Notes: generated by a model not told the origin, from the letters alone. Positions 16,501 through 25,098 are shown, numbered from the stretch's first letter. The stretch: 62,571 bases of DNA from Ohtaekwangia sp966211525 (GCA_966211525.1 CBIHOZ010000020.1:1-62571), one strand, 5' to 3'. Numbers and translations are program-made.

Positions 16501-18310
16501 CAAGTTTACACGTAGTCTCAATCTTTCCGACAACTCCCGTGTAGATGTACAGGTAAAACTTGTTATCCGTGAAAACAAACTCGGACAGGTATATATTTTC
16601 AAGAAAGATGACCAGGAATCAGGATGGATACAACTGGCACAAGGCACTATCGAGGTTACAAAAGAAAGTAAATATGTCCCTGAAATATTTGAGCAGATTG
16701 AATACTCTGCACCGGATTATACAGAAGGTGTAAGCTACTATAATCTGCTCCGCTCCATCGGATTTAATTTCGGAAAGCATTTTCAGCAACTCACCGGACT
16801 CGATAAAGTAGGTAACAAACCATTTCCAAATGTGTTGTTCTCCATCAAGGCTGATCCGAATGTACAACTTACGTCATCGAAGTATAAAATACATCCGGCA
16901 TTGATGAGCAGTTTCTTCCAGCCTATCTATGGACAACTGGTATCCATACTGGAAGAAGGAAATTTACTGGATGTTCGTTTCAGTAGTATAGATCAGGTAA
17001 CGATGCATGCCGCTGTCAACTATACTCGTGAATTACGCGGGTTCCTGGTTTTTCATCCACTGGTAAAACACGAGAGCAATTCAAACGCGTGGCGCTTCAC
17101 TGCCGATATTACCATTGCTAATTTTGATAACACTCCGGTAATGACAATAACCGGTTTGCAAGGTATAGCAGAACGCAAAACTCCGAAAGCAAACAGCAGC
17201 GGACAGAAAGCAGGCGGCTTTGTATTTCTCGAACACTATGCTGCAATTAAAACCGAAAGCGAAAAACAGCTTGCGCTGGAGCAGATGATCACGCACCATG
17301 TGTCCAAGATCATCAAGATATCAGCCAATCGTATCAAGCATACCATGACTTTTAAAGGAATGGGACTTGATTCACTGATGGCTGTCCAATTAAGAAATCT
17401 TCTTGAAAAAGAACTTGCTATAAAGTTAACCGTTGGTTTGTTCTGGTCGCATCCAAGTATACAGGAGTATGCGGCATACCTGAAAGATATACTTACTGCG
17501 CAGAATCATGGCACCACCGTGGTGGCACAGCCTGCTGTTGATAAAGCGGTTAACTGGTTCACCATTCCAAAAGCAAATCCGAATGCTTCCTTCCGCGTAT
17601 TCTGTTTCCATGATGCCGGCGGAAGCGCTTCTCTCTTTAATGGTTGGGAAAATCTTCTGGACAGTGCTACAACAGAGCTTGTATTGGTGGAGATGCCGGG
17701 AAGAGGAAGAAGAATGGAAGAAACTCCTTACGTGGATTTCAAAACATTCATGCGCGACATTATGCCGTCTATCATTCCAATGCTGAACAAGCCCTATATA
17801 TTCCTGGGCCATAGCATGGGAGGAATGGTTGCCTACGAAATTATCCGTGAGCTGCGCAGACGTAAAATGGCTTTACCGGAAACGCTGTACATTTCTTCAA
17901 CGTCTGGACTGGGCGCATACGAGAAAAAACAGGTAGACTATACGTTGTCTAATGATGAACTTGTGCAGATGTATCCTCACCTGGCATTGAGCAACATTGG
18001 CGATGTTGAGATCCAGAGTCTCATGATCAACATTCTTCGTGCAGACTTGCAGTTCCTGTATCACTACGAGTTTATCACGGAAGAGCCGTTGAATATACCG
18101 ATCATTGCTATCCACGGATCAGAAGATGAACGTGTAAAACGTAATCAGATCGAGCAGTGGGAAAAAGAGACAGCTGTATCTTTCAACCTGATCTCTCGCA
18201 CCGGAGGACACCGGTATATCGAGCATGATGGTGCATTTGTAGCGCAGCTAGTGCAAGACAACATCTATAACAAGATGGTTGCCGATCAGCCGGCTAAAAC
18301 ACTTTTGTAA
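13589..18310 (+). CDS. Single-module polyketide synthase KS-AT-(DH-like)-ACP-TE
   Basis: Type I PKS of 1573 residues (start 13589 chosen because KS domains begin about 10 residues before IAIIGMSCRFP). KS (10-435) has Cys181 in DTGCSAS, His316 in EAHGTGT and His355 in KTNIGH. AT (533-835) has Ser629 in GHSMGE; the specificity segment reads VASHS, neither the HAFH nor the YASH type. A hot-dog DH-like region (about 895-1190) has Arg936 and Asp940 where HxxxGxxxxP needs His and Gly, and Ser1107 where the second catalytic Asp (HPALLDAxxQ) belongs, so it is not a working dehydratase. ACP Ser1262 is in GLDSLMA. A type II-like TE (1335-1565) has Ser1409 in GHSMGG and His1541 in GGHRYI. No KR or ER is present, so the layout is like non-reducing iterative PKSs. 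The product is unknown. A phosphopantetheinyl transferase lies 1.3 kb downstream. Confidence 0.9.
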   Translation: MKFSSTPHSEDSIAIIGMSCRFPNSNSLDEFWELLKNGKDTIAEIPKERWDADRYYDPDPQATRKTHQRHASLLSNIHDFDPLFFNISPAEASEMSPSQKLMMELAWEAIENSSLPYNDVKGKNVGVFVGNIWTDFEHYRKAKNAKATLHSAVGMSSNVVANRVSFAMGFTGPSLVIDTGCSASLVALHMACQSLLNNESAMGIVGGINHILDPDKYIELTQFGGLSVKGKCSTFDVDADGFVRGEGGGVLLLKKLSDAERDGNKIYAVIRGSAVNNNGFNDTLPATSTEGQVSLFEKVYTSAGIDPHEVHYLEAHGTGTKLGDPNEAIAIGEFFGKGRTGKSLRIGSVKTNIGHTEATAGIAGLIKVVLAMQHKVLPPNLNFNKPNPNIPFEELHLEVQKDLSSWPVNNGETFKAGVNSFGWGGTNAHVAIEEYRAPQKDSSIPANSSEVYALPLSAKSSQALKDYARAYAKSIELGDEDNFKAICVAASIRKPEFDHRILFTASTREQMLASLKNFFEDEAEATPCVPLTEKAKVVFVFPGQGAQWLGMGRELLVKEKVFRDTILALDAAFRPFTDWSLVDQINATPETDRLKEINVIQPAICAMQIALAKLWMSWGIQPQAVVGHSMGEVAAAYISGAIKMEDAARIICERSRLMKTVSGKGGAMAVTELSREEAEKVAANYGGKLSVAVNNSYKSTVLAGDKASIDEVLVQLEAKELFCRLVKVDVASHSPQMDPLKEPLRKELQAVVPQPCTIPFVSTVYNKVMQGTDMGADYWVDNLRGTVQFASVIENLLKDEHIVFIEANPHPVLVNAVTECAEHVRKKVITIASTQRDNPELDVMFKNLGDLYSKGYSINWKTYYGTATAPEAQLPAYPFQRERYEIEDLSKELDNAKDIVAKYPLLGSKINLANIEDIYFWESSISLNKFPYLRERLVQDRVELPVSCYLEMVLEAVAEVYNDVPVRVEDLKFTRSLNLSDNSRVDVQVKLVIRENKLGQVYIFKKDDQESGWIQLAQGTIEVTKESKYVPEIFEQIEYSAPDYTEGVSYYNLLRSIGFNFGKHFQQLTGLDKVGNKPFPNVLFSIKADPNVQLTSSKYKIHPALMSSFFQPIYGQLVSILEEGNLLDVRFSSIDQVTMHAAVNYTRELRGFLVFHPLVKHESNSNAWRFTADITIANFDNTPVMTITGLQGIAERKTPKANSSGQKAGGFVFLEHYAAIKTESEKQLALEQMITHHVSKIIKISANRIKHTMTFKGMGLDSLMAVQLRNLLEKELAIKLTVGLFWSHPSIQEYAAYLKDILTAQNHGTTVVAQPAVDKAVNWFTIPKANPNASFRVFCFHDAGGSASLFNGWENLLDSATTELVLVEMPGRGRRMEETPYVDFKTFMRDIMPSIIPMLNKPYIFLGHSMGGMVAYEIIRELRRRKMALPETLYISSTSGLGAYEKKQVDYTLSNDELVQMYPHLALSNIGDVEIQSLMINILRADLQFLYHYEFITEEPLNIPIIAIHGSEDERVKRNQIEQWEKETAVSFNLISRTGGHRYIEHDGAFVAQLVQDNIYNKMVADQPAKTLL

Positions 18311-18330
18311 GTAGTCATCAACAGTTTTTT

Positions 18331-18376
18331 ATACCAGTATACGTGCAGCATATATAGTCTGCGCGTATATTGGTAT
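18331..18376 (+). terminator. Hairpin after the PKS gene
   Basis: 13-bp arms (18331-18343 and 18364-18376) with a single G-T wobble around a 20-nt loop, then a moderately T-rich tail. It lies 20 nt after the PKS stop and before the lipocalin-like gene, so it may attenuate read-through. Confidence 0.45.
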
Positions 18377-18410
18377 TGTTATTTTAAGATCTTCTAAAAT
18401 TTTACACATC

Positions 18411-18821
18411 ATGAATAAATCAGTTAAGGATAAAATTATAGGAACGTGGAAACTCGTTTCATGGAAATATCTGGATGGAGATAAAGAGCCCACGGATTTC
18501 TTTGGCGAAAATCCAAAAGGTATACTTACATATGATACGAGCGGCTATATGAATGCACAGTTGATGAAAAGCGGTCGGAGTAATTTCAATGCGGAATCAC
18601 TGACAGGCGGCACAACCGAAGAAATAAAAAATGCATACCTGAGCTATGCAGCTTACTGGGGAAAGTACTATGAGCGAACGCCAGGTGAACTGGTGCATCA
18701 GGTAGAAGGAAGTCTTTTTCCGAATTGGGTTGGTCACGATGAAATTCGATATGCACAGGTTGATGGAGACACGCTGGTGTTAAGTATACCTCCCTTTCGG
18801 GTTACCTGGCAACGGGCATAA
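18411..18821 (+). CDS. Lipocalin-like domain protein
   Basis: A 136-residue protein without a signal peptide matching the lipocalin-like (Lipocalin_5) family. It begins with GTWKLVSW, continues with PKGILTYDTSGYMNAQLM and a tyrosine-rich YLSYAAYWGKYYE, and ends with VEGSLFPNWVGHDEIRYAQVDGDTLVLS. Members are small beta-barrels, probably binding hydrophobic or aromatic small molecules. It is the first gene after the PKS on the same strand, so binding, cyclising or protecting a polyketide intermediate is a reasonable but unproven idea. A strong bidirectional hairpin follows its stop. Confidence 0.8.
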   Translation: MNKSVKDKIIGTWKLVSWKYLDGDKEPTDFFGENPKGILTYDTSGYMNAQLMKSGRSNFNAESLTGGTTEEIKNAYLSYAAYWGKYYERTPGELVHQVEGSLFPNWVGHDEIRYAQVDGDTLVLSIPPFRVTWQRA

Positions 18822-18826
18822 AAAAA

Positions 18827-18868
18827 ATCTCTGAAAATCTTCTGCTCCAACACAGGATTTTCAGAGAT
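18827..18868. terminator. Bidirectional hairpin terminator
   Basis: Perfect 13-bp inverted repeat (18827-18839 with 18856-18868). It is flanked by an A-run on the left and a T-rich run on the right, and sits between the convergent lipocalin-like (ends 18821) and SpoIIAA-like (ends 18892) genes. Confidence 0.8.
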
Positions 18869-18891
18869 ATATTTTTAGAAAAGCTTGATAG

Positions 18892-19314
18892 TTATTTTGC
18901 TACCGCTGCCTGCTCTTTTAACCACTTGCGTGCATCAGGCTCCGAATTGAAGATCGCTACTGTATAAACACCTTTTGTAGCTTTTGTAAATCCTTGCAGT
19001 GAAAGTTGTGTAAATATATTATCAGACATGATCACGGCCATATCCGTCAGTCCTTCTTTTGCTGCACGAGGATTCCAGTCTGTCTGATACCACTCGTTGG
19101 CAGCTTGCCACGGACCTGATACTTTACGATTGTCCACTAATACTTTAGCACATTTTACTTCTCTAATGATCTTGAGTAGTTCTTCAGAGCCTGCCTTTAC
19201 TTGATCTACGGTAAGGAAACCATTCCAGTCAACGTAGATCAGATCGTTGTCCCGTTCGTGGGTAATGGTAACGTAGATCTCTTTACCGTTAGGCCGCTTA
19301 AATTCTCTTTTCAT
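18892..19314 (-). CDS. SpoIIAA/STAS-like domain protein, paralogue 1
   Basis: A 140-residue cytoplasmic alpha/beta protein without signal peptide or membrane segment. It resembles SpoIIAA-like/STAS-fold proteins: beta strand (LIYVDWNGFLTVDQVKAG), helix, KVLVDNRKV strand, then helix and strand, ending with EPDARKWLKEQ. It shares the block DWNPRAAKEG and the overall layout with the proteins at 35521 and 36046. Function is unknown. It is transcribed toward the PKS unit and separated from it by a bidirectional terminator, so it need not belong to the polyketide locus. Confidence 0.65.
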   Translation of the reverse strand: MKREFKRPNGKEIYVTITHERDNDLIYVDWNGFLTVDQVKAGSEELLKIIREVKCAKVLVDNRKVSGPWQAANEWYQTDWNPRAAKEGLTDMAVIMSDNIFTQLSLQGFTKATKGVYTVAIFNSEPDARKWLKEQAAVAK

Positions 19315-19473
19315 AATTTTTAAAACTTTTAATAGTGTTGAATGTATTTACAAGTTGGGGTATTGTAAGAATATATACCTGGTTTAAATATTGAAAATGT
19401 TACACTCACAAATAATATTGGTCTGACGTTGATTCGCGTTTTTTATGTAATTCAACTTCAATCTTAAAAAACA

Positions 19474-19526
19474 ACGGTAAGGCTATACTAAATTGGAGAC
19501 AATTTTTTGCAGTAATGGCTTACCGT
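19474..19526. other. Inverted repeat in the divergent spacer before the PPTase gene
   Basis: ACGGTAAG (19474-19481) and CTTACCGT (19519-19526) are perfect 8-bp arms about 37 nt apart, in the 268-bp region between the divergent SpoIIAA-like and phosphopantetheinyl transferase genes. It could be a regulator site or an RNA hairpin, with a T-run following at 19534. Confidence 0.4.
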
Positions 19527-19582
19527 CAGTGCAATTTTTTTAAGAGATCAAGTATATTTATTACATACAGCCCCCATGTGAT

Positions 19583-20215
19583 ATGGTTAAGGTTTTGATT
19601 TCGACAGCATCGGAGATCGCGAAGACAACAGATTTACAATCTGTGAGTAATAAATTAAATATACATTTTTTGAATGATGATGACTATCTCTTTCCTGACA
19701 AAATGTTTATCAGTACTATAGGACGTTTAATGTTACAACGCTTATTCAATGAAGCAAATATAGATGCGTCTGTACTACAAACTTTGCATCGCGGTCCTTA
19801 TGGAAAATGGCAATTGTCTGCTCCGGTAGACTTCAACGTGTCTCATACAGAGGATAAGATCGTTGCTGTTTTTTCGGATGAAGGTGTTGTTGGAGTTGAT
19901 ATTGAAAAGGTCCGAGACTTTGCTTGGCAAGAATATAAGGAGAGCTTTTCGTTTGCCGAGTGGACATCTATTTATACTTCGGTTTACCCGGAGGAAATAT
20001 TTTTTGATCTGTGGACAAAGAAGGAGAGTATTCTGAAAGCGTATGGCTATGGTCTGCAAGTACCGCTTGCCCAGGTAAGCATCGAAAATAGTTTTGGACA
20101 AATTGAGAGCTCGTCAATGACTGGTTACTTTCACGAAGTAAACATACCCGGCTATAAATGTCATGTGTGCACACAACAACAAGTGCACGTTCAATCCGAT
20201 ATATTTATACTTTAG
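19583..20215 (+). CDS. 4'-phosphopantetheinyl transferase (Sfp type)
   Basis: Transfers the phosphopantetheine arm of CoA to the serine of carrier proteins. The 210-residue protein carries the Sfp signatures: FNVSHTEDKIVA, the Mg-binding GVDIEKVR with Asp106 and Glu108, and WTKKESILKAYG with Glu148 and Lys152. Length fits the Sfp group rather than the shorter AcpS group. The stand-alone ACP-bearing PKS at 13589 is the obvious substrate (Ser1262). The spacing of 1.3 kb with a minus-strand gene between them means separate transcription. Confidence 0.88.
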   Translation: MVKVLISTASEIAKTTDLQSVSNKLNIHFLNDDDYLFPDKMFISTIGRLMLQRLFNEANIDASVLQTLHRGPYGKWQLSAPVDFNVSHTEDKIVAVFSDEGVVGVDIEKVRDFAWQEYKESFSFAEWTSIYTSVYPEEIFFDLWTKKESILKAYGYGLQVPLAQVSIENSFGQIESSSMTGYFHEVNIPGYKCHVCTQQQVHVQSDIFIL

Positions 20216-20260
20216 CGACATCACAAGCGCTATATATTTGGACATATAATTTAAGACGAT

Positions 20261-20779
20261 CTATAAGTTTCTGCCAAACAGATTAAGCTCGTCTGCGTTG
20301 ATCATAATGTGCTTCTCAAATTCAAAGCCGAGACGACCGAGTAGTTTGATCGAACTCGAATTGTCTTTCGTAGTAATGGCCAGTATGCGCGTAAGTCCTA
20401 AAACATTTTTACCATAGGCGAGTACTTCAGCAGCCGATTCAAATGCATAACCTCTTCCGGTAAACTTTTGAAGGAAAGCAAATCCTATATCCGGATGATC
20501 GAGCGTATCGCGTTTCAGTAATCCGCACATGCCGATCGGTTCCAGTGTGTCCTTCAAGGCAACAAGGTATAGGCCGAATCCAAATTTTTCATAACTCGTC
20601 ATGGGCCCGTTGATTATATATTGCTCGGCATCGCGTACGGTTCTTACCCCGCGGTCGCCAATATACTGAAGCCATGAAGGCATATTTACCAATTCAAAAA
20701 TGAAAGGTGCATCCTCAACACGCAGTTTTCGAATAATGAGGTTTTCAGTTTGCAGAAGAGTTGTTGTATTTGCAGCCAA
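20261..20779 (-). CDS. GNAT-family N-acetyltransferase (RimJ/RimL type)
   Basis: A 172-residue cytoplasmic acetyltransferase. It opens with TENLIIRKLRVEDAPFIFELVN, typical of RimJ/RimL/SpeG-like GNATs, and has the acetyl-CoA-binding region FTGRGYAFESAAEVLAYG followed by LAITTKDNSSSIKLLGRLGFE. The substrate cannot be inferred. It converges on the PPTase gene with 45 bp between the stops and has no visible link to polyketide formation. Confidence 0.85.
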   Translation of the reverse strand: MAANTTTLLQTENLIIRKLRVEDAPFIFELVNMPSWLQYIGDRGVRTVRDAEQYIINGPMTSYEKFGFGLYLVALKDTLEPIGMCGLLKRDTLDHPDIGFAFLQKFTGRGYAFESAAEVLAYGKNVLGLTRILAITTKDNSSSIKLLGRLGFEFEKHIMINADELNLFGRNL

Positions 20780-21124
20780 TGTAGAGAGCGTTTTAGTTGC
20801 GTAAGATAAAGATTGTCCTATTCATAGCAACAACCTCTCATCACGTATAGTAGAATACAGTAATACACGAGCATGTAGGTAACTCAATAAGCATCAGTAT
20901 ATATTTTGAACTATCTATACCTTGCCGCGATCGCGGTTTATGCTTCGCTTACCAACTTTATAATAAGCATTCTTAAGTATAAAGAGTCAGAAAAAAATGA
21001 GGAATAAGCTCTTTGCGCAGAAGCAGGTAACAAATGCTACCGGAAACATAACGATTTCATGGTGTTGTGTGGAACAAGTTGAATGTACATTTGACAGAAC
21101 CCAATAATAAAATTCGTTTTACTC
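20780..21124. other. Non-coding spacer with a 12-bp palindrome
   Basis: 345 bp without a supportable gene. CCGCGATCGCGG (20924-20935) is a perfect GC-rich palindrome in otherwise AT-rich DNA. A short inverted repeat CTTTATA/TATAAAG lies about 25 bp further on. Both may belong to the control of the small ORF at 21125; this is only suggestive. Confidence 0.35.
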
Positions 21125-21223
21125 ATGAACGACCTCCGTAAAAAAACAAAGTGGATGTTTGTGCTGGAAGTTCTCATATATCTCGCGGTAGCGATTTCCA
21201 TTTCCCTGGCCATTACGCTATAA
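21125..21223 (+). CDS. Possible 32-residue single-pass membrane peptide
   Basis: ATG-started frame of 32 residues: a charged N-terminus (MNDLRKKTKWM), then an uninterrupted hydrophobic stretch (about residues 12-32, VLEVLIYLAVAISISLAITL). This is the layout of small single-pass bacterial membrane proteins with a cytoplasmic positive end. A strong hairpin terminator with a T-tract begins 38 nt after its stop, consistent with an independent short transcript. No family is recognised. Chance occurrence cannot be excluded at this length. Confidence 0.4.
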   Translation: MNDLRKKTKWMFVLEVLIYLAVAISISLAITL

Positions 21224-21261
21224 TCGGCTTGATTTAACTTTCTTTACTCTCTTCTTTCTGT

Positions 21262-21312
21262 GTGGTCTGACTTTTCTTTTCATTCAATGAAGGAAAGTTA
21301 GACCACTTTTTT
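21262..21312 (+). terminator. Rho-independent terminator
   Basis: 13-bp arms (21262-21274 with 21294-21306, one G-T wobble) directly followed by six T residues. It ends the transcript that would contain the small membrane ORF at 21125-21223. Confidence 0.75.
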
Positions 21313-21851
21313 ATGCGCTTTGAGGTCCCATCGAGGTCACAGTAAGCACTCCGTTTTCATTGGTGACGTTTGCGTGTAATCAGCTTAAGTCACCCGTTTT
21401 TAGCACGCCATTAACAAAATGGGTATGGTTTTGAAACATTTTAGACCGCCTGTTAACGTTTGCACCCAAACTCCCTAACAAAAGCATACCCTTCAAAAGG
21501 CCTTCTGCCGACTACATTTACAACAATCGTTTGCAAGAATAATGTCTTGCGATCTGAATAAAACCTGGAATCTAACCTTTGAAATAGATGTATGCACAAA
21601 ACTTTATCCTGTTAAAAAGACGCTTATTGGATGTCTTTTTAAACCTGGGCTGCTCAACGCTACAACCAGGGTTTCTCCAGCCAGCTTACAGCTCTGCATC
21701 ACGCGAAAGGGGTATAGTTGGTAGCGGTTTTTCGGGAGAATACCATCAACCGTCCTATCGTATGCTGAGTTCGATTCAGCTTCATCCGCGATCTTTTTAA
21801 CCCATCAGGCACTTGAAATAAAAACACAATTACTAAACCAAATTAACACCT
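21313..21851 (+). other. Long leader/promoter region of the SusC operon
   Basis: 539 bp upstream of the SusC start with no credible gene. Short open frames here have no family features. Such long leaders are usual before SusC genes, and operator sites for the PUL regulator are expected here, but no exact promoter consensus could be assigned. Confidence 0.4.
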
Positions 21852-24800
21852 ATGACAAAAATTTACGGGAAACAATTACGAGTCTTCGTGATGCTTTTTC
21901 TGTTAGGAACTGTTACAAGCGTTTACGCGCAGAAGCAGGTCGTAACGGGACGAATCACAGATGTAGCAGGCGAGGGAATGCCTGGAGTTAACGTTCTGCT
22001 GAAAGGCAGTACTGTGGGAACAACTTCTGATAAGGAAGGTAATTTCTCTATTGAAGCAGCCGCTACAGATATACTGGTGTTCTCTTTCATCGGATATAAA
22101 TCGCAGGAACTTCCGGTAGGCAATCAAACAAACGTCAATATTGCGTTGGAAGAAGATGTAGAAACACTCTCGGAGATCGTTGTGATTGGTTATGGTGAAG
22201 TAAAGAAGAGTGATGTTACCGGTGCCGTTTCTTCAGTAAAAGGAGAGACGCTAACCAAAACACTAACATCTGGTATAGATCAGGCATTGATCGGTCGAGT
22301 AGCCGGTGTTTCGGCCGTGCAAATGTCAGGGCAGCCGGGTGCAAGTGTATCCATCCGCGTACGCGGTACATCCTCTATATATAGTGGTGTTGAACCTCTG
22401 TATGTTGTAGATGGTGTTCCGCTCTCCGGTAATAACGGAACGGTATATGATATAGGTCTTGGTGCTGTTGGTGGCGGTGGTAAAACAACGTATAGCCCAC
22501 TCTCAACTTTAAACCCGAATGATATAGAGTCTATTGAGGTATTGAAAGATGCATCAGCCACTGCTATATATGGAAACCGCGGATCAAACGGTGTGGTGAT
22601 CATCACAACAAAACGTGGTAAAGCAGGCCAGACAAAAGTAAGTTACGAAGGGTACTATGGTTTACAACAGGTATCACGAAGACTTGACATGATGAACTTG
22701 CGTGAATATGCAGAATTCAGAAATGATTTTGCGGCAGAAACAGCAGGAGAAACTCCTACGCCTGAATTTGCAGATCCTTCATTGTTAGGTGCTGGTACGG
22801 ACTGGCAGGAAGAAATATTCCGCACCGCTGCTATGCAAAACCATCAGCTTACATTGTCTGGTGGTTCTGATAAAGTACGCTACTCATTAGGTGGTAACTA
22901 TTTTAACCAGGATGGTGTTGCGATAGGTTCAAATTTTGAACGCTATCAAATGCGCTTAAACCTGGATGCAGATATAGCGAAGTGGTTAAAAGTTGGTAAC
23001 AGTTTATCCATAAGCCGTACGGATGAACGATTAGGACAATTCGATCGTGGTGGTATCATCAATACAGCATTGAAAGCACGTCCGGATGTACCGGCTCGTA
23101 ATTTTGACGGAACATTTTCCGGTGGCGAAGGTGAAGGTTCTTTTGTTAGTCCGCTAGCCCAGGCGTTGGATAAGAAAAATACACTGAAGCGTGCGCAGAT
23201 ACTCGGTAACCTGTATGCCGAAGTAAAATTGCTCCCTGCACTTTCTTTCCGCACCGAGTTTGGAGGTAATGTAGATTTCAGTAATTCATCGTCATGGAAT
23301 CCTACCTATGATTATGGCGGTGGTGCTGTGAACACGCAGAACAGTATACGTAAGCAACGGAATATAAACTACTTCTGGCAGTTCAAGAACTATGTCACCT
23401 ATAATAAGACGTTCGCGAACAATCACAATACAACCTTCATGTTAGGACAGGAGGCATCCTCCTGGGGTTATGATAATGTATGGAGTTATTCCGCAGGTTT
23501 ACCGACTAACGATGTACAGTCTATTAATTTAGGAACTACACTTAATCAACGTGCTGGTGATGCTTATGGAAGTGGAGCACTGAGTTCATACTTCGGTCGT
23601 TTAAACTATAATTTCCGCGAGAAGTACTATTTAACATTCACATATCGTGCAGACGGTTCCTCTAATTTCGCAGAAGGTAATCGTTGGGGATACTTCCCGT
23701 CAGCTGCAATGAAATGGAAAATCTCCAGTGAGTCTTTCATGAGTGGTATAGAAAATGTTCTGAACGATCTGAACCTTCGTGCTGGCTGGGGACAAACCGG
23801 TAACTCAAATGTAAGTGGATATTTATATGGAGCTGCATTTGACTTAATGCCTACTAATCTTGGTTTAGGCTTCCGTGTGAAGAACCACCCGAACCCCGAT
23901 CTTACTTGGGAAACTGCAGAACAAATTGACCTTGGTATAGATGCAGGATTTCTTTCTGGTCGCATTCAGTTGAATGTTGATGTATATAGAAAACGTGTTA
24001 AAGATCTGCTAAATCCATACCCGCTGCCAGGCTATATGGGAAGTTTAGGAAACCCTGCTATATCGCTGAAAGCTCCATGGACAAACGCGGGTGAAATAGA
24101 AAATAAAGGTTTGGAGATCGCTGTAAAGACAGTCAACACAAGAGGTGTATTGCAATGGGAAACAGACTTCAATATAACCTTCAACAGAAACAAACTGGTT
24201 GACCTCGGTATCAAAGATGCCGCACTGGATGGTTTTACCGGTGGTGCAGGAAATATACTCATATCGCGTACCATGAATGGAATGCCGTTAGGCGAGTTCT
24301 ATGGATATAAAGTTGTAGGTGTATTTAAAGACAAAGCAGATATACTCAACAGTCCGGTGCAGTGGGATCCTACCGAGGTAGACGCGGACGGCAATCCTGT
24401 ATTTGAGCGTAACGGAACCGTATGGCCTGGTGACTTGAAGTTTGCTGATATAGATGGTAACGATACAATCGATGTTCGCGACAGAACTTACCTGGGATCA
24501 CCTCAGCCTAAATTTACCTTTGGCTTCAATAACACATTCCGCTATAAAGGTTTTGAACTCGAAATATTCCTCGTAGGAAGCTACGGTAACAAAATATATA
24601 ACTTCAACAAGCAAGGTGATGGAAGCGGTATAGCCGATATGCGCAGCGCATGGAACAACCAGCTTCGCGAGGTAACGGGCCGTGCTAAACTGCAGCCTGT
24701 AACAGAAGCTGTTGATGGCTGGTGGAATGATATAGATAACGTACAGGTTAGCAACATGGGTACAGATATACCGCGTGCAACCAATCAGGATCCGAACCAG

Positions 24801-25079
24801 AACGCACGCGTATCTGATCGCTATATAGAAGATGGATCCTATATCCGCGCTCGTAACATTACACTCTCGTATACTATACCGGATGTAGTTACACGCAGAA
24901 TCAAATTCAGCCAGTTGAAAGTATATGCACGCGTACAAAATGCATTCACGATCACAAACTATAAAGGTTATGATCCGGAAGTCGGTCAGGATACCTGGGA
25001 TCCACTGATCTATGGTTTGGATAATGGTCGCTATCCTTCACCGCGAACGTATTCACTTGGAGTTATTGCAAATTTTTAA
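21852..25079 (+). CDS. SusC/RagA-family TonB-linked outer-membrane transporter
   Basis: Outer-membrane oligosaccharide importer of 1075 residues working as a complex with the SusD protein encoded 19 bp downstream. A signal peptide ends near VYAQ (about 26). A carboxypeptidase-D regulatory-like domain follows (about 28-110, VTGRITDVAGEGMPGVNVLLKG), then the TonB-box region ETLSEIVVIGYG, a plug domain with VRGTSSIYSGVEPLYVVDG and IEVLKDASATAIYGNRGSNGV, and a 22-stranded barrel ending in aromatic ANF. There is no STN domain, so unlike the two SusC proteins further right it is not expected to signal through an anti-sigma factor. Confidence 0.93.
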   Translation: MTKIYGKQLRVFVMLFLLGTVTSVYAQKQVVTGRITDVAGEGMPGVNVLLKGSTVGTTSDKEGNFSIEAAATDILVFSFIGYKSQELPVGNQTNVNIALEEDVETLSEIVVIGYGEVKKSDVTGAVSSVKGETLTKTLTSGIDQALIGRVAGVSAVQMSGQPGASVSIRVRGTSSIYSGVEPLYVVDGVPLSGNNGTVYDIGLGAVGGGGKTTYSPLSTLNPNDIESIEVLKDASATAIYGNRGSNGVVIITTKRGKAGQTKVSYEGYYGLQQVSRRLDMMNLREYAEFRNDFAAETAGETPTPEFADPSLLGAGTDWQEEIFRTAAMQNHQLTLSGGSDKVRYSLGGNYFNQDGVAIGSNFERYQMRLNLDADIAKWLKVGNSLSISRTDERLGQFDRGGIINTALKARPDVPARNFDGTFSGGEGEGSFVSPLAQALDKKNTLKRAQILGNLYAEVKLLPALSFRTEFGGNVDFSNSSSWNPTYDYGGGAVNTQNSIRKQRNINYFWQFKNYVTYNKTFANNHNTTFMLGQEASSWGYDNVWSYSAGLPTNDVQSINLGTTLNQRAGDAYGSGALSSYFGRLNYNFREKYYLTFTYRADGSSNFAEGNRWGYFPSAAMKWKISSESFMSGIENVLNDLNLRAGWGQTGNSNVSGYLYGAAFDLMPTNLGLGFRVKNHPNPDLTWETAEQIDLGIDAGFLSGRIQLNVDVYRKRVKDLLNPYPLPGYMGSLGNPAISLKAPWTNAGEIENKGLEIAVKTVNTRGVLQWETDFNITFNRNKLVDLGIKDAALDGFTGGAGNILISRTMNGMPLGEFYGYKVVGVFKDKADILNSPVQWDPTEVDADGNPVFERNGTVWPGDLKFADIDGNDTIDVRDRTYLGSPQPKFTFGFNNTFRYKGFELEIFLVGSYGNKIYNFNKQGDGSGIADMRSAWNNQLREVTGRAKLQPVTEAVDGWWNDIDNVQVSNMGTDIPRATNQDPNQNARVSDRYIEDGSYIRARNITLSYTIPDVVTRRIKFSQLKVYARVQNAFTITNYKGYDPEVGQDTWDPLIYGLDNGRYPSPRTYSLGVIANF

Positions 25080-25098
25080 GACCTGAAAAGAACTTAAT

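Noticed and set aside
13589..18310. Fatty-acid or PUFA synthase subunit
   Set aside because: There is a single ACP, no KR or ER, and a terminal type II-like thioesterase; PUFA synthases have tandem ACPs and a different domain order.
21542..21800. Short open frames before the SusC gene
   Set aside because: Overlapping frames without domain, signal or conservation cues, in a typical SusC leader region.
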